Below, one piece after another: positions 46,895-56,175 of a stretch of DNA of 64,000 nt. The stretch is from Aquirufa beregesia (lineage in GTDB: Bacteria > Bacteroidota > Bacteroidia > Cytophagales > Spirosomataceae), in contig NZ_SEWW01000001.1 in the NCBI RefSeq assembly GCF_011090385.1, positions 372,001-436,000 of the forward strand, in the 5' to 3' direction. The notes beneath the pieces were generated by a model. That model had not been told where the DNA came from and did not search any database. It was given only the letters and a program-made list of their open reading frames with translations. The first letter of the stretch is position 1. Every line of letters starts with the position of its first letter. Position numbers and translations under genes: made by a program.

Positions 46895-46931
46895 AAAACA
46901 AAGAGGCCTCATTGAGTCAATAAGGCCTCTT
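46895..46931 (-). terminator. terminator downstream of the IlvD/Edd dehydratase gene
   Basis: AAGAGGCCT (46901-46909) and AGGCCTCTT (46923-46931) form a 9-bp stem. On the minus strand it is followed by a T-rich tract (TTTGTTTTATCG). It lies 11 bases beyond the dehydratase stop and separates it from the SDR gene. Confidence 0.8.
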
Positions 46932-46941
46932 CTATCTGAAA

Positions 46942-48657
46942 TTAATGGGAATCTCTTGTCACCACAGAACCTGATCCTCCTTTTAGGAAATCAAAATCAG
47001 CCCCCTCGTGGGCTTGGGATACACGATCAATAAATAGACCTACATAACCTCGAATATGCGCTTGTGCTTGGAAAGGCTGAGCTTGTTTACGTACTTCCAA
47101 TTCTTCATCAGATACTTCCCAATGAATGGATCTATTATCTAAATCCAAAGCAATATAATCGCCATTTTGAACCCAATTTAATGGACCCCCAGCAGCAGAT
47201 TCAGGGGAAACGTGTAATACAACGGTTCCAAATCCTGTACCGCTCATACGTCCATCAGAAATACGAACCATGTCTTTCACACCTTTTTCCAAGAGTTTTT
47301 TAGGTATACCCATATTACCAACCTCGGCCATACCTGGATATCCTTTAGGACCCACATTTTTCAAAACCATCACCGAGTTTTCATCGATATCTAAATCTGG
47401 ATGATCAATACGAGCATGATAGTCTTCAATATTTTCAAAAACAACTGCTTTTCCCCGATGTTTATATAACTCAGGTGAAGCTGCACTTGGCTTAACCACA
47501 GCACCATTGGGAGCCAAATTACCTTTTACCACCGCAATTCCAGAATCTGGTTTAAAGGGATTCTCCATGGTAGATATGATCTTGGAATCATAAATAGGGG
47601 TATTCGCTATATTTTCACCGACCGTTTTACCATTCACAGTAATGATTCCCGTATGTAAAAATTCCTTCATTTGATTCATCAAAGCAGGTAAGCCACCGGC
47701 ATAATATAAATCTTCCATGAAGTGCTCTCCTGAAGGCTGAATATTAGCCAATAAAGGAATTTGCTTGGAGAATTTATCAAAATCATTTAGATCCAATTCC
47801 ACACCAATACGACCAGCAATGGCCAATAGATGGATGACAAAATTCGTGGAACCTCCTGTAGCAGCATTCACACGAATGGCATTTTCAAATGCCTCGCGCG
47901 TAAGTACTTTAGAAAGTTTTAAATCTTCCTTCACCATTTCCACAATCCTTCTTCCTGAATGCTGAGCCAAGACTTTTCTACGTACATCGGCAGCAGGAAT
48001 GGCTGCATTTTGTGGTAAACTTAATCCCAAGGCTTCCACCATAGTAGCCATCGTAGAGGCTGTGCCCATAACTGCACAGTGACCTGGCGTACGAGCCATA
48101 CAGGCTTCTGCTTCAATAAACTCTGCTTGAGATAATTCTCCTAGCTTGTAAGCTTCAGCAAAGCGCCATACATCAGATGTACCAATTTCTTTTCCTTTAA
48201 ACTTTCCTTTCATCATAGGTCCTCCAGAAATAACCAAACTAGGTAAATCCACACTGCAAGCGCCCATGACCAAAGAAGGAGTGGTTTTATCACAACCACA
48301 CATCAATACCACACCGTCAATTGGATTAGCACGAATAGATTCCTCTACGTCCATACTTGCCAAATTACGGTATAACATCGCTGTAGGCTTAATCAATGTT
48401 TCCCCCAAAGACATCACAGGGAATTCAACTGGAAATCCACCTGCTTCAATGACCCCTTTTTTAACAAATTCAGCTAATTCTCTAAAATGAGCATTACAAG
48501 GGGTTAATTCTGACCAAGTATTACATATACCAATAACTGGTTTCCCCTGAAAATAATCATCAGGAATACCCTGATTTTTCATCCATGCACGATAAATAAA
48601 TCCGTCTTTACCTGTCTTGCCAAACCATTGTTGCGATCGTAATTTTTGCTCACTCAT
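46942..48657 (-). CDS. IlvD/Edd-family sugar-acid dehydratase
   Basis: A 571-residue Fe-S dehydratase. The opening LRSQQWFGKTGKDGFIYRAW and GICNTWSELTPCN, RNLASMDVEESIRANP, LMCGCDKTTPS, and NAATGGSTNFVIHLLAIAGR belong to the pentonate/hexonate subgroup (L-arabinonate, D-xylonate and related acids) rather than branched-chain IlvD. Cysteines in CNTWSELTPCN and CGCDKT would hold the cluster. It overlaps the small membrane protein gene by 4 bases (ATGA). The substrate could be L-arabinonate, D-xylonate, L-fuconate or galactonate; the last gene before its terminator. Confidence 0.87.
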   Translation of the reverse strand: MSEQKLRSQQWFGKTGKDGFIYRAWMKNQGIPDDYFQGKPVIGICNTWSELTPCNAHFRELAEFVKKGVIEAGGFPVEFPVMSLGETLIKPTAMLYRNLASMDVEESIRANPIDGVVLMCGCDKTTPSLVMGACSVDLPSLVISGGPMMKGKFKGKEIGTSDVWRFAEAYKLGELSQAEFIEAEACMARTPGHCAVMGTASTMATMVEALGLSLPQNAAIPAADVRRKVLAQHSGRRIVEMVKEDLKLSKVLTREAFENAIRVNAATGGSTNFVIHLLAIAGRIGVELDLNDFDKFSKQIPLLANIQPSGEHFMEDLYYAGGLPALMNQMKEFLHTGIITVNGKTVGENIANTPIYDSKIISTMENPFKPDSGIAVVKGNLAPNGAVVKPSAASPELYKHRGKAVVFENIEDYHARIDHPDLDIDENSVMVLKNVGPKGYPGMAEVGNMGIPKKLLEKGVKDMVRISDGRMSGTGFGTVVLHVSPESAAGGPLNWVQNGDYIALDLDNRSIHWEVSDEELEVRKQAQPFQAQAHIRGYVGLFIDRVSQAHEGADFDFLKGGSGSVVTRDSH

Positions 48658-49304
48658 TGTTGAATATGTTCTAAGTCTAACGTTTTGTTTAATATAAAGC
48701 TTCGGTCTGTTCCAAAGCTATAATAACATGCCCTAATTCCTTCGGAAAGGTCCGAATAGGGATCATTTCGAAAATCAAATGACCTTACAATATAAGATTT
48801 ATCTACATGTAAACTATCATTTCCTGCGTACCCAAAGTTTTGTCGACCTTTTAGCACGGGGAAATGAACAGCTTTCAGATTACCCTTTTGGTATTCAAAA
48901 GCATAAATCAACCTATTTTTACCTTGGCTGACTAATAACCAAAACTCAGGTTGCATGTCGCTATTCAAATCAGAAGATAGAATTTGCTTACACCTAACAT
49001 CCAAAAATTCCCTCCGATAAATCGTATGATTACTCTTGGATACGCTAAAAACAATTTTAGCTGTTAACACTTCTACCTTCGCTTCAAAATCCTCAATTTT
49101 AGTGGTGTATTCTGGTATTTTATCATGCTCCACTGGCTTTTGTAACCTATTTAAAGAGTCTTGGTAACGCTGTACCAAATCCAATTCCTCCAATCCAATG
49201 TTCGATTGCTTTTCAATATCTTCTTCTTGCTGTACATAAAAAATCAGTCCAACGAGCAGCGATACCAACAATAGAAATAAAGCAAAGCGAATCATTTTTA
49301 CCAT
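48654..49304 (-). CDS. membrane-anchored protein of unknown function
   Basis: A 216-residue protein with one N-terminal hydrophobic segment (MVKMIRFALFLLLVSLLVGLI) that serves as anchor or uncleaved signal, then a short helical region with coiled-coil tendency (about 25-70) and a beta-rich domain (SDLNSDMQPEFWLLVSQGKNRLIYAFEYQKG). No family recognised. The ATG at 49304 was chosen because it is one base from the PatB-like stop; an earlier in-frame ATG at 49367 lies inside that gene. Its stop overlaps the dehydratase start. Tight coupling on both sides is the only hint of role. Confidence 0.65.
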   Translation of the reverse strand: MVKMIRFALFLLLVSLLVGLIFYVQQEEDIEKQSNIGLEELDLVQRYQDSLNRLQKPVEHDKIPEYTTKIEDFEAKVEVLTAKIVFSVSKSNHTIYRREFLDVRCKQILSSDLNSDMQPEFWLLVSQGKNRLIYAFEYQKGNLKAVHFPVLKGRQNFGYAGNDSLHVDKSYIVRSFDFRNDPYSDLSEGIRACYYSFGTDRSFILNKTLDLEHIQQ

Positions 49305-49305
49305 G

Positions 49306-50442
49306 CTAGTGCGCCAAACTGGCAATAATCTGACAGGCTTCTTGCAACTGCGTCTTAGAGCAAGCAAAATTTAAACGAATGAAGTTTTTTCCTTTAAACT
49401 GTTCCCCACGCAAAACATGTAGTCCGTTTTCCAAAAGTCGTTCTGGTAAATCTCCCCAAGTAGGGTCATAAGAAATCCAAGCCAAATAAGTGGCTTCCAA
49501 AGGAACCATGTCCAATCCTGAAGTTTGATTGACAAAATCCATTAGATAATCGTGATTTTGTTTCAAATATGGCAATAATTGAGATAGCCAATTGGAACCA
49601 TGCAGGTAGGCGGCTGACATCACATCAATACTATGTCGACTTAGCATGGGCATATACCCAAACGTTTTTTTAATAAAAGCTTCTCTAGTCTTTTGATGAG
49701 GAATAATGGTTACACAACCACCTAAACCAGCAGTATTGAATGCTTTGGAAGTAGCGAAAAAACTAATAGAAGGAATTTCTTCGATGTATTGACCAATACA
49801 AATATGCTTGGATTGGGGATGTATACGCAAATCAGCATGTATTTCATCAGAAATGATGAGGCAATCATATTGCTTGCATAAGGCCACAATTCGATCTATT
49901 TCTGCTTGATTAAATACCGTTCCTCCAGGATTATGTGGATTACAAAATAAAAATACACCCGGTTTTTGTTTTAGAGCTTCCTCAAAAGCTACAAAATCGT
50001 AAGTCCACCGGCCATCTTTTTCCACCATGGGAAAAGTAAGCAAGGGACGATTTAACCAAGTAGGAATCAAGTGAAATGGATGATACACAGGAATGGCTGT
50101 CAAAACGCCTCTCGCATCATTGGAAAAAAGATCGCATGCTAAGGTAATTCCTGGAACTATTCCAGGTAGCCATACTTGCCAATCTAATTCAGTTGTCCAA
50201 TGATATTCTTCCTGAATCCTTTTTTGAGCCAATAATTTCAAAGAATCTGGCACGATGGAATAACCTAAAACTCCATGTTGAGTAATCTTATCCAAGGCCT
50301 CCAAAATCTCATCCGCTACCACAAACTCCATATCAGCCACAGGCATTGGAAGCATGGATTTACCAGCATACATGGGATTATCCCATTTATAACTAGAAGT
50401 ATTTCTACGATCAATCACTTGATCAAAGTCGTATTTTTTCAT
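49306..50442 (-). CDS. PatB/MalY-type aminotransferase, cystathionine beta-lyase-like
   Basis: A 378-residue fold-type I PLP enzyme. The start YDFDQVIDRRNTSSYKWDN and VADMEFVVADEILEAL are the MalY/PatB signature. CNPHNPGG, SDEIHADL and the PLP lysine in FATSKAFNTAGL follow. The family cleaves cystathionine to homocysteine, ammonia and pyruvate; MalY of E. coli also restrains the maltose regulator MalT, curious given the GH13 gene upstream, but MalT is not seen here. Its start overlaps the DUF1460 stop by 4 bases. Confidence 0.9.
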   Translation of the reverse strand: MKKYDFDQVIDRRNTSSYKWDNPMYAGKSMLPMPVADMEFVVADEILEALDKITQHGVLGYSIVPDSLKLLAQKRIQEEYHWTTELDWQVWLPGIVPGITLACDLFSNDARGVLTAIPVYHPFHLIPTWLNRPLLTFPMVEKDGRWTYDFVAFEEALKQKPGVFLFCNPHNPGGTVFNQAEIDRIVALCKQYDCLIISDEIHADLRIHPQSKHICIGQYIEEIPSISFFATSKAFNTAGLGGCVTIIPHQKTREAFIKKTFGYMPMLSRHSIDVMSAAYLHGSNWLSQLLPYLKQNHDYLMDFVNQTSGLDMVPLEATYLAWISYDPTWGDLPERLLENGLHVLRGEQFKGKNFIRLNFACSKTQLQEACQIIASLAH

Positions 50443-51242
50443 TTAATAAAATTAGGTCTAAAAACCTGAATGCCAAGAAAGGAGGGATGTGATTTCATGT
50501 ATTCCACTAAATTCTTATCCGACACACATACCTTTTTTAATTCCTGAGAAGCATGTAGCAGATACCAGTTTGATTTTCTAAACGTAAGAAATCCAGTATG
50601 CTGTACATCCAGACCATTCCTTTTGGAAACAAAAGTAACGATATCTCCTTCCTTCAAATTCGACAGCACCATGTTTACTTTGGCAGAAGGAATATAGCTA
50701 AATGGAGCAGATGCCAAATTTTTCTCAACTTGTTCCAAAGCTATAATGGAGATATTCTTATTCTTATTCCGATAAAATTGAGATAAAAACGTAAAACTTT
50801 TCTTTATCTGTATTCCTTCATGAGTAGGTATGGGAACAATCCATTTGTCTTTCATTAATTGTTCCATGGCAGCAGAGAAATAATGATTTCTTGTTTCAAA
50901 GCGAATATCCTTCGGTTGGGTATATCTCCAATGAATCAAGTTTTTCTTGTAAAGAGAATCCTGACCTTTGGATTGGTATAGAGACATCACATTTTCAATA
51001 AATGTCACGCAATCAAAATCTTCCAGTGAAAGGTATAATTTCTCTGGATTTTCAGCCGAAAGGGCATTGGCCACATAAGGTTTACCTAAGAAATACTCGG
51101 CCAAAATTACATGATTTTGACTTTTCTGCGCTAAAGCTATTCTACTTTGCAAATCCAAAGGAATCCATTTTTCTTGAGCAATACCATGCTGTACCAGAAG
51201 ACTAAATAGTATAAATATTAAAAATCGCATGGATTTATGCAT
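50439..51242 (-). CDS. exported DUF1460 protein (NlpC/P60-like amidase)
   Basis: A 267-residue protein with a signal peptide (MRFLIFILFSLLVQHGIAQ from the second in-frame start; the ATG at 51242 adds four residues). DUF1460 motifs are present: LEDFDCVTFIENVMSLYQS with the probable catalytic cysteine, HYFSAAMEQLMKDKWI, and QHTGFLTFRKSNWYLLHAS with a histidine. Known structures resemble cysteine peptidases or N-acetylmuramoyl-L-alanine amidases, so a role in cell-wall peptide turnover is likely. Between GH13 and PatB genes with spacing of 8 bases and an overlap of 4. Confidence 0.87.
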   Translation of the reverse strand: MHKSMRFLIFILFSLLVQHGIAQEKWIPLDLQSRIALAQKSQNHVILAEYFLGKPYVANALSAENPEKLYLSLEDFDCVTFIENVMSLYQSKGQDSLYKKNLIHWRYTQPKDIRFETRNHYFSAAMEQLMKDKWIVPIPTHEGIQIKKSFTFLSQFYRNKNKNISIIALEQVEKNLASAPFSYIPSAKVNMVLSNLKEGDIVTFVSKRNGLDVQHTGFLTFRKSNWYLLHASQELKKVCVSDKNLVEYMKSHPSFLGIQVFRPNFIK

Positions 51243-51250
51243 CTAAGGAA

Positions 51251-52957
51251 TTAAGAAATCTTAAACATATAAGCACTATTTGGAGGCAAATTAGACTCAT
51301 CAGGCTGTTGATTTAGCCCCTTTACTACTGGAGGTACAAATGCTTGCATTAATTTCAACTTAACCTTAGACACTTTCATCATATCTCTAGCTAAAGTTGG
51401 GATTTGAATGTCCAATGAATAGGATTGTTGAGAATCAAAATTACATACGATTAACAATTTTTCTTTGGAGGTATATCTTAAAAATGAATAGACTTTTCTC
51501 TTCGGATAATGCTCATTTTGAGCATATTGTAAATCAAAAAAATGCCCTTCTTGAATACTAGGCTGGGAGTGAACGAATTGGAATAAATGCCCATAAAAAT
51601 CATCCAATTGTTTTTCCTCCTTAGTTAATCGTGCCCCATCAAATTGCCCTTGATTCATCCATCTTTGATGTGTTTCTACCCGCCAAAAATCAAACATGGT
51701 TGTGCGATCTTGCGCCAAATTAAATCCTTCCACCTCATTGGCCGCTTCGCCAAATTCTTGCCCCATATACATCATTACTGGCCCATGATGCAGGCAAGCG
51801 GTAATCACCATAGCTGGAATAGTTGACCATAGATTATGCTGGGCAAAACCTGGACTATTAATCCTGGTTTCATCATGGTTTTCCAAAAAACGCAACATAT
51901 GTTCTGAAAAATCACCAGATTCATTTTGCCACACTCGCGTAATATCTTCTACCGTAGCCTCAGGTCTTTCTTCCATCAATCTACGCAGGGCATCATATAA
52001 ACCTACTTTATCGTACAAATAATCAAATCCACCACGGAAAATATAATCATGGTAACGATAAGGTTGATAAATTTCAGCAATAAATGTCACTTGAGGACTA
52101 ATAGCCTTAATCTTAGGAATAACATAAGCCCAAAATTCCACGGGCACCATTTCTGCCATATCGCAACGAAATGAATCGACACCTTTCTGAGTCCAATAAA
52201 TAAGTACATCCAAAAGCTTTAACCATGTATCAGGTATCGGGTCAAAATAAGTTTTTTCCCCGTGCTGAAAATCGATTCCATAATTCAGCTTAACCGTTTC
52301 AAACCAATCATCCTTAGTGGGTTGAGCAGAAAAAACATTATTGCCGCTCACCTTAGCGGGAATTTCAATATAAGGTATAGAGTAGGGCACAGGCATTTCC
52401 AATCCTACCGGAACGGAAAATTGAGTTCCAGGTAAATAGTAGAAATTGTTATTCGGATCAAAAGATTTATCTGTTTGATCGTTTGTACCAAAATCAAGTA
52501 CACCTTGGGGCTTTTTATCTGAATAGTATTGACGAGCTAAATGATTCGGCACAAAATCAAGTATTAAATGCAATCCACAAGCATGAATCCTCTCCAGCAT
52601 TTCCTCAAACTCTTCCATTCTTTTAGCTGGATCAGAAGCTAAAAACGGATTGACATCGTAATAATCTTTGATAGCAAAAGGAGAACCTGCCCGACCTTTA
52701 ACGATGGAAGGATGATCCAAGGGCGATCCGTAGGCAGAAAAATCTTCCATGGTCGCATGTTCAATGATTCCAGTGGCATACAAATGAGTATATCCCTTTT
52801 TAGCCAAGGCCTGTAAAGCTTTCACAGATACGTCAGCAAACTTGGTAACTCCATTTCTTTGACAAGAACCATTAAAAGCTAAATCGGTATTGGTATTTCC
52901 CCATAAGTGAAACATCATTTGATACACAATAAACTTATGGGAGCTTTTCTCTTTCAT
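51251..52957 (-). CDS. cytoplasmic GH13 alpha-amylase-family glycoside hydrolase
   Basis: A 568-residue enzyme acting on alpha-glucans. The GH13 conserved regions are present: LILDFVPNHLA, GVDSFRCDMAE with the nucleophile aspartate, TFIAEIY with the acid/base glutamate, and RFLENHDETR with the transition-state aspartate. A C-terminal beta domain spans about 475-568. No signal peptide, so it acts on imported maltodextrins or glycogen. It heads a minus-strand run and is divergent from pgmB and the GH65 phosphorylase, forming a maltose module. The subfamily cannot be fixed by eye. Confidence 0.88.
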   Translation of the reverse strand: MKEKSSHKFIVYQMMFHLWGNTNTDLAFNGSCQRNGVTKFADVSVKALQALAKKGYTHLYATGIIEHATMEDFSAYGSPLDHPSIVKGRAGSPFAIKDYYDVNPFLASDPAKRMEEFEEMLERIHACGLHLILDFVPNHLARQYYSDKKPQGVLDFGTNDQTDKSFDPNNNFYYLPGTQFSVPVGLEMPVPYSIPYIEIPAKVSGNNVFSAQPTKDDWFETVKLNYGIDFQHGEKTYFDPIPDTWLKLLDVLIYWTQKGVDSFRCDMAEMVPVEFWAYVIPKIKAISPQVTFIAEIYQPYRYHDYIFRGGFDYLYDKVGLYDALRRLMEERPEATVEDITRVWQNESGDFSEHMLRFLENHDETRINSPGFAQHNLWSTIPAMVITACLHHGPVMMYMGQEFGEAANEVEGFNLAQDRTTMFDFWRVETHQRWMNQGQFDGARLTKEEKQLDDFYGHLFQFVHSQPSIQEGHFFDLQYAQNEHYPKRKVYSFLRYTSKEKLLIVCNFDSQQSYSLDIQIPTLARDMMKVSKVKLKLMQAFVPPVVKGLNQQPDESNLPPNSAYMFKIS

Positions 52958-53000
52958 CTACATCAAATGGGAAATTAATTCTAAAAAAATAGTCTTAGGA

Positions 53001-53038
53001 AGGAATAATTCTAGTTTAAATAAAATTAAATTATTCCT
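53001..53038. promoter_or_regulatory. inverted repeat in the GH13/pgmB divergent region
   Basis: AGGAATAATT (53001-53010) and AATTATTCCT (53029-53038) are perfect 10-base arms with an 18-base gap. The position, between two divergent maltose genes, suggests an operator shared by both. No regulator gene is adjacent. Confidence 0.4.
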
Positions 53039-53076
53039 CAAATACAAGATAAAGTGCTCAAATAAGCCATTTTTCG

Positions 53077-53108
53077 CTTTTTCCCCATGAGGAAAACTCG
53101 TATTTTTG
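53077..53108 (+). promoter_or_regulatory. candidate pgmB promoter
   Basis: TATTTTTG at 53101-53108 fits TAnnTTTG exactly; 20 bases upstream, CTTT at 53077-53080 is a weak match to the -33 box. It is 31 bases ahead of the pgmB ATG at 53140. Activity is inferred. Confidence 0.4.
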
Positions 53109-53139
53109 AAATATAGCATTGAACCCTAAAAAATATAGC

Positions 53140-53787
53140 ATGACATATAAAGCCTGTCTTTTTGACTTAGATGGCGTACTGGTTGATACGGCAATATACC
53201 ATTTTCAAGCTTGGAGAACTTTAGGGAAGCAATTTGATTTTGAATTAAGTCATGAACAAAATGAAGGGCTAAAAGGTATATCCCGAGTAGAGTCTTTGGA
53301 AAAAATATTACATTGGGCTCATTATCAGGCCACTCAGGAACAAAAAGAACGTTGGCTAAAAGAAAAGAATGATACTTACCTAGAACTAATTTCGCATATG
53401 AATCCAAGCGAAATTTTACCTGGAGTCATTTCATTTTTAAGTCAATTAAAAGAACAAGGGTATTTAATTGCTTTAGGTTCTGCCAGCAAAAATGCCCGTA
53501 TCATTTTGGAAAAAACAGGCCTAATCACTTGGTTCAACGCAATAATTGACGGAAATCTTGTCACAAAAAGCAAACCAGATCCAGAAGTATTTTTGAAAGG
53601 CGCTGCCGCATTACATTGCCAAGCATCAGATTGTATTGTATTTGAAGATGCACAAGCCGGAATAGACGCCGCTAAAGCGGGAGGGATGAAAGTCATAGGA
53701 ATTGGCTCCCAAAAAGTTTTGCAAGGCGCAGATAAAGTCATTTCATCTTTTACTGACCTACAAGTTTCCGAACTACTTCATCTTTAA
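53140..53787 (+). CDS. pgmB: beta-phosphoglucomutase (HAD superfamily)
   Basis: Converts beta-glucose 1-phosphate to glucose 6-phosphate. HAD motifs: nucleophile D9 and acid/base D11 in LFDLDGVLVDT, the substrate-binding GISRVESLEKIL, GSASKNA, then SKPDPEVFLKGA and FEDAQAGIDAAKAGG. Length 215 is usual. The ATG at 53140 was chosen; an earlier TTG at 53119 adds seven residues. The next gene is a GH65 phosphorylase whose product is exactly beta-glucose 1-phosphate, which makes the assignment strong. Confidence 0.95.
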   Translation: MTYKACLFDLDGVLVDTAIYHFQAWRTLGKQFDFELSHEQNEGLKGISRVESLEKILHWAHYQATQEQKERWLKEKNDTYLELISHMNPSEILPGVISFLSQLKEQGYLIALGSASKNARIILEKTGLITWFNAIIDGNLVTKSKPDPEVFLKGAAALHCQASDCIVFEDAQAGIDAAKAGGMKVIGIGSQKVLQGADKVISSFTDLQVSELLHL

Positions 53788-53828
53788 TATTAACTAATAA
53801 ATGCATTTGCGCTCCTAATTAGAACCCT

Positions 53829-56123
53829 ATGAAACAATATTTAAAACACGATGCTTGGAAAGTGATAGAAGATTCTTTCCATCCTGAATTCAATGAAATC
53901 ACGGAATCCGTTTTTTCATTAGGAAACGGGCGAATGGGACAAAGAGCCAATTTTGAAGAAAGCTACACGGGTAAAACACTTCAAGGAAATTATGTAGCTG
54001 GAGTTTACTACCCAGATAAAACGCGCGTTGGTTGGTGGAAAAACGGTTATCCAGAATATTTTGCCAAAGTATTAAATGCCGCCAATTGGATTGGAATAGA
54101 TATTGAAATAGAAGGAGTGAAGGTCGACCTACACCAAGCAACGATTCATGATTTTTACCGTGAATTGAATATGAAAGAGGGTTATTTGCTTCGTACTTGC
54201 GACATCACCTTATCGAATAAAAAACGGTTGAAAATTGAATCAATACGCTTCAACAGTTTGGCAGATGATGAATCTGGAGCCATTTCTTATAAAATCACCC
54301 CCATCAATTTCTCTGGTTCAATACACATCAAGGCTTTTATTGATGGAGATATTCAAAATAAAGATTCTAATTACCAAGAAAAATTTTGGGATCAAGTAAA
54401 AGTAGAAGCTCAAGGAAATCGTTCATTTGTTTGGTCTAAAACGAAAAAAACAAATTTTGAAGTCATCACAGGACAAGAAGTGCATCTACTCCAAGGCGGA
54501 CAAAGGTTGAACTTAGCTGCTCAATGCGATAGTAGAGAAAAGTATAGTTCCTTGGGTTTTGAAGTTAAAGTTCTAGAAAATGAACCCATTACACTATATA
54601 AATACGCGGTCAATTTAAGTTCAGAAAATCATCCAACTGCCCATTTTGAAAATTCACTATCCAACTATCTAACAAAAATTACAGCCAAAGGATTTGATCA
54701 AATGCTCCAAGAACATGCCTCTACTTGGGCAGAAAAATGGAATAGCAATGATATTATCATTGAAGGAGATGTGGCTGCCCAACAAGGTATTCGATTTAAC
54801 ATATTTCAACTCAATCAAACTTATACAGGTAAAGATGATCGTTTAAATATTGGTCCCAAGGGATTTACTGGTGAAAAATATGGAGGATCTACCTATTGGG
54901 ATACAGAAGCTTATTGCATACCTTTTTACTTATCAACAGCCCCTTCCCAAGTAGCCAAAAATCTCTTGATTTATCGTTGGAAGCAATTGGATAAGGCCAT
55001 TGAAAATGCCCAAAAGCTCGGTTTTAGTCAAGGTGCAGCTCTTTATCCCATGGTGACTATGAATGGAGAAGAATGTCATAATGAATGGGAAATCACCTTT
55101 GAAGAAATCCATCGAAATGGTGCTATTGCCTATGCCATCAAGGATTATGTGCAATACACAGATGATAAACGACATTTACTAGATTACGGATGGGATGTAT
55201 TATTAGCTATTGCCCGCTTTTGGAAGCAGCGGGTCAATTGGTCAGAAAATCTTCAAAAATATGTCATGCTGGGTGTTACTGGGCCCAATGAATATGAAAA
55301 CAATGTCAATAATAACTGGTATACCAATTACCTAGCAGCCTGGTGCTTAGCGTATGTACAAGAGGTTTATCAAGAAATCACCAACTTATACCCTCAAGAA
55401 GCCATTTTGAAATTCGAAAATAGCCAATTTCATGTGAGAGAATTAGCTGAATTCGAACATATTGTTCAGCACATGTACTTTCCAAGGGATGAGAAAAGAG
55501 GTATTTATCTCCAGCAAGACGGCTTTTTAGATAAAGTTATAGCCCCAGTAGATCAAATACCGGCCTATCAACGACCTATTAATCAGCATTGGTCTTGGGA
55601 TCGAATTTTACGTTCTTGTTACATTAAACAAGCAGATGTACTACAAGGCATGTATTTCTTTGAAACCGATTTCTCCAAGGATGAAATCGAAAGAAATTAT
55701 CAATTTTATGAACCATTAACCGTCCATGAATCATCATTGAGTCCTTGTGTTCATAGCATTCTTGCGGCCAAATTAGGGAAAGAAGATAAATCCTATGAAT
55801 TCTATACTCGGGCTGCTCGTTTGGATTTAGATGATTATAACAATGATACGGAAGATGGCTGTCATATCACCAGCATGGCAGGAACTTGGATGTCGATTAT
55901 CAAAGGTTTTGCTGGACAAAGTGTCCAAAACAATCAATTACACTTAGCACCATTTTTACCAAAGCAATGGAAGAGTTATCGATTTAAAATCAATTTCAGA
56001 AATGATCATTTGGAAATAGAAGTGAACCAAGCAGGAGTGAAGGTTCAAAATTTATCTAGCCATGATACGGAGATTGTTGTTCATGGTCAAAAGCATCACA
56101 TTGCAGGAAATTCTACTACATAG
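53829..56123 (+). CDS. GH65 maltose phosphorylase
   Basis: Phosphorolyses maltose to glucose and beta-glucose 1-phosphate. The 764-residue protein has an N-terminal beta-sandwich (about 1-270), the (alpha/alpha)6 barrel (about 310-690) and a C-terminal beta domain. The catalytic acid region is CHNEWEITFEEIHRNGAIA, as in lactobacillar maltose phosphorylase, with YWDTEAYCIPFYL and NQHWSWDRILRSCYIKQADV also typical. Kojibiose and trehalose phosphorylases share the family, but the match and the pgmB/GH13 neighbours favour maltose. Its stop codon lies within a long terminator hairpin. Confidence 0.92.
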   Translation: MKQYLKHDAWKVIEDSFHPEFNEITESVFSLGNGRMGQRANFEESYTGKTLQGNYVAGVYYPDKTRVGWWKNGYPEYFAKVLNAANWIGIDIEIEGVKVDLHQATIHDFYRELNMKEGYLLRTCDITLSNKKRLKIESIRFNSLADDESGAISYKITPINFSGSIHIKAFIDGDIQNKDSNYQEKFWDQVKVEAQGNRSFVWSKTKKTNFEVITGQEVHLLQGGQRLNLAAQCDSREKYSSLGFEVKVLENEPITLYKYAVNLSSENHPTAHFENSLSNYLTKITAKGFDQMLQEHASTWAEKWNSNDIIIEGDVAAQQGIRFNIFQLNQTYTGKDDRLNIGPKGFTGEKYGGSTYWDTEAYCIPFYLSTAPSQVAKNLLIYRWKQLDKAIENAQKLGFSQGAALYPMVTMNGEECHNEWEITFEEIHRNGAIAYAIKDYVQYTDDKRHLLDYGWDVLLAIARFWKQRVNWSENLQKYVMLGVTGPNEYENNVNNNWYTNYLAAWCLAYVQEVYQEITNLYPQEAILKFENSQFHVRELAEFEHIVQHMYFPRDEKRGIYLQQDGFLDKVIAPVDQIPAYQRPINQHWSWDRILRSCYIKQADVLQGMYFFETDFSKDEIERNYQFYEPLTVHESSLSPCVHSILAAKLGKEDKSYEFYTRAARLDLDDYNNDTEDGCHITSMAGTWMSIIKGFAGQSVQNNQLHLAPFLPKQWKSYRFKINFRNDHLEIEVNQAGVKVQNLSSHDTEIVVHGQKHHIAGNSTT

Positions 56124-56165
56124 CATTAAAAAGGCCTCTGTGAGGCCTTTTTAATGCTATGTAGT
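56115..56165. terminator. long bidirectional terminator hairpin overlapping the GH65 stop
   Basis: Arms at 56115-56138 and 56142-56165 are perfect reverse complements over 24 bases with a 3-base TGT loop. The core AAAAAGGCCTC/GAGGCCTTTTT has A and T runs on both sides, so it can stop transcription from both the GH65 gene and the convergent desaturase gene. The left arm includes the GH65 stop codon (56121-56123). Confidence 0.93.
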
Positions 56166-56175
56166 CTAGATTTTT

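Noticed and set aside
49306-50442. PatB/MalY protein as a regulator of the nearby maltose genes
   Set aside because: MalY restrains MalT in E. coli, but no MalT-like regulator is present, and the sequence only supports the enzyme family.
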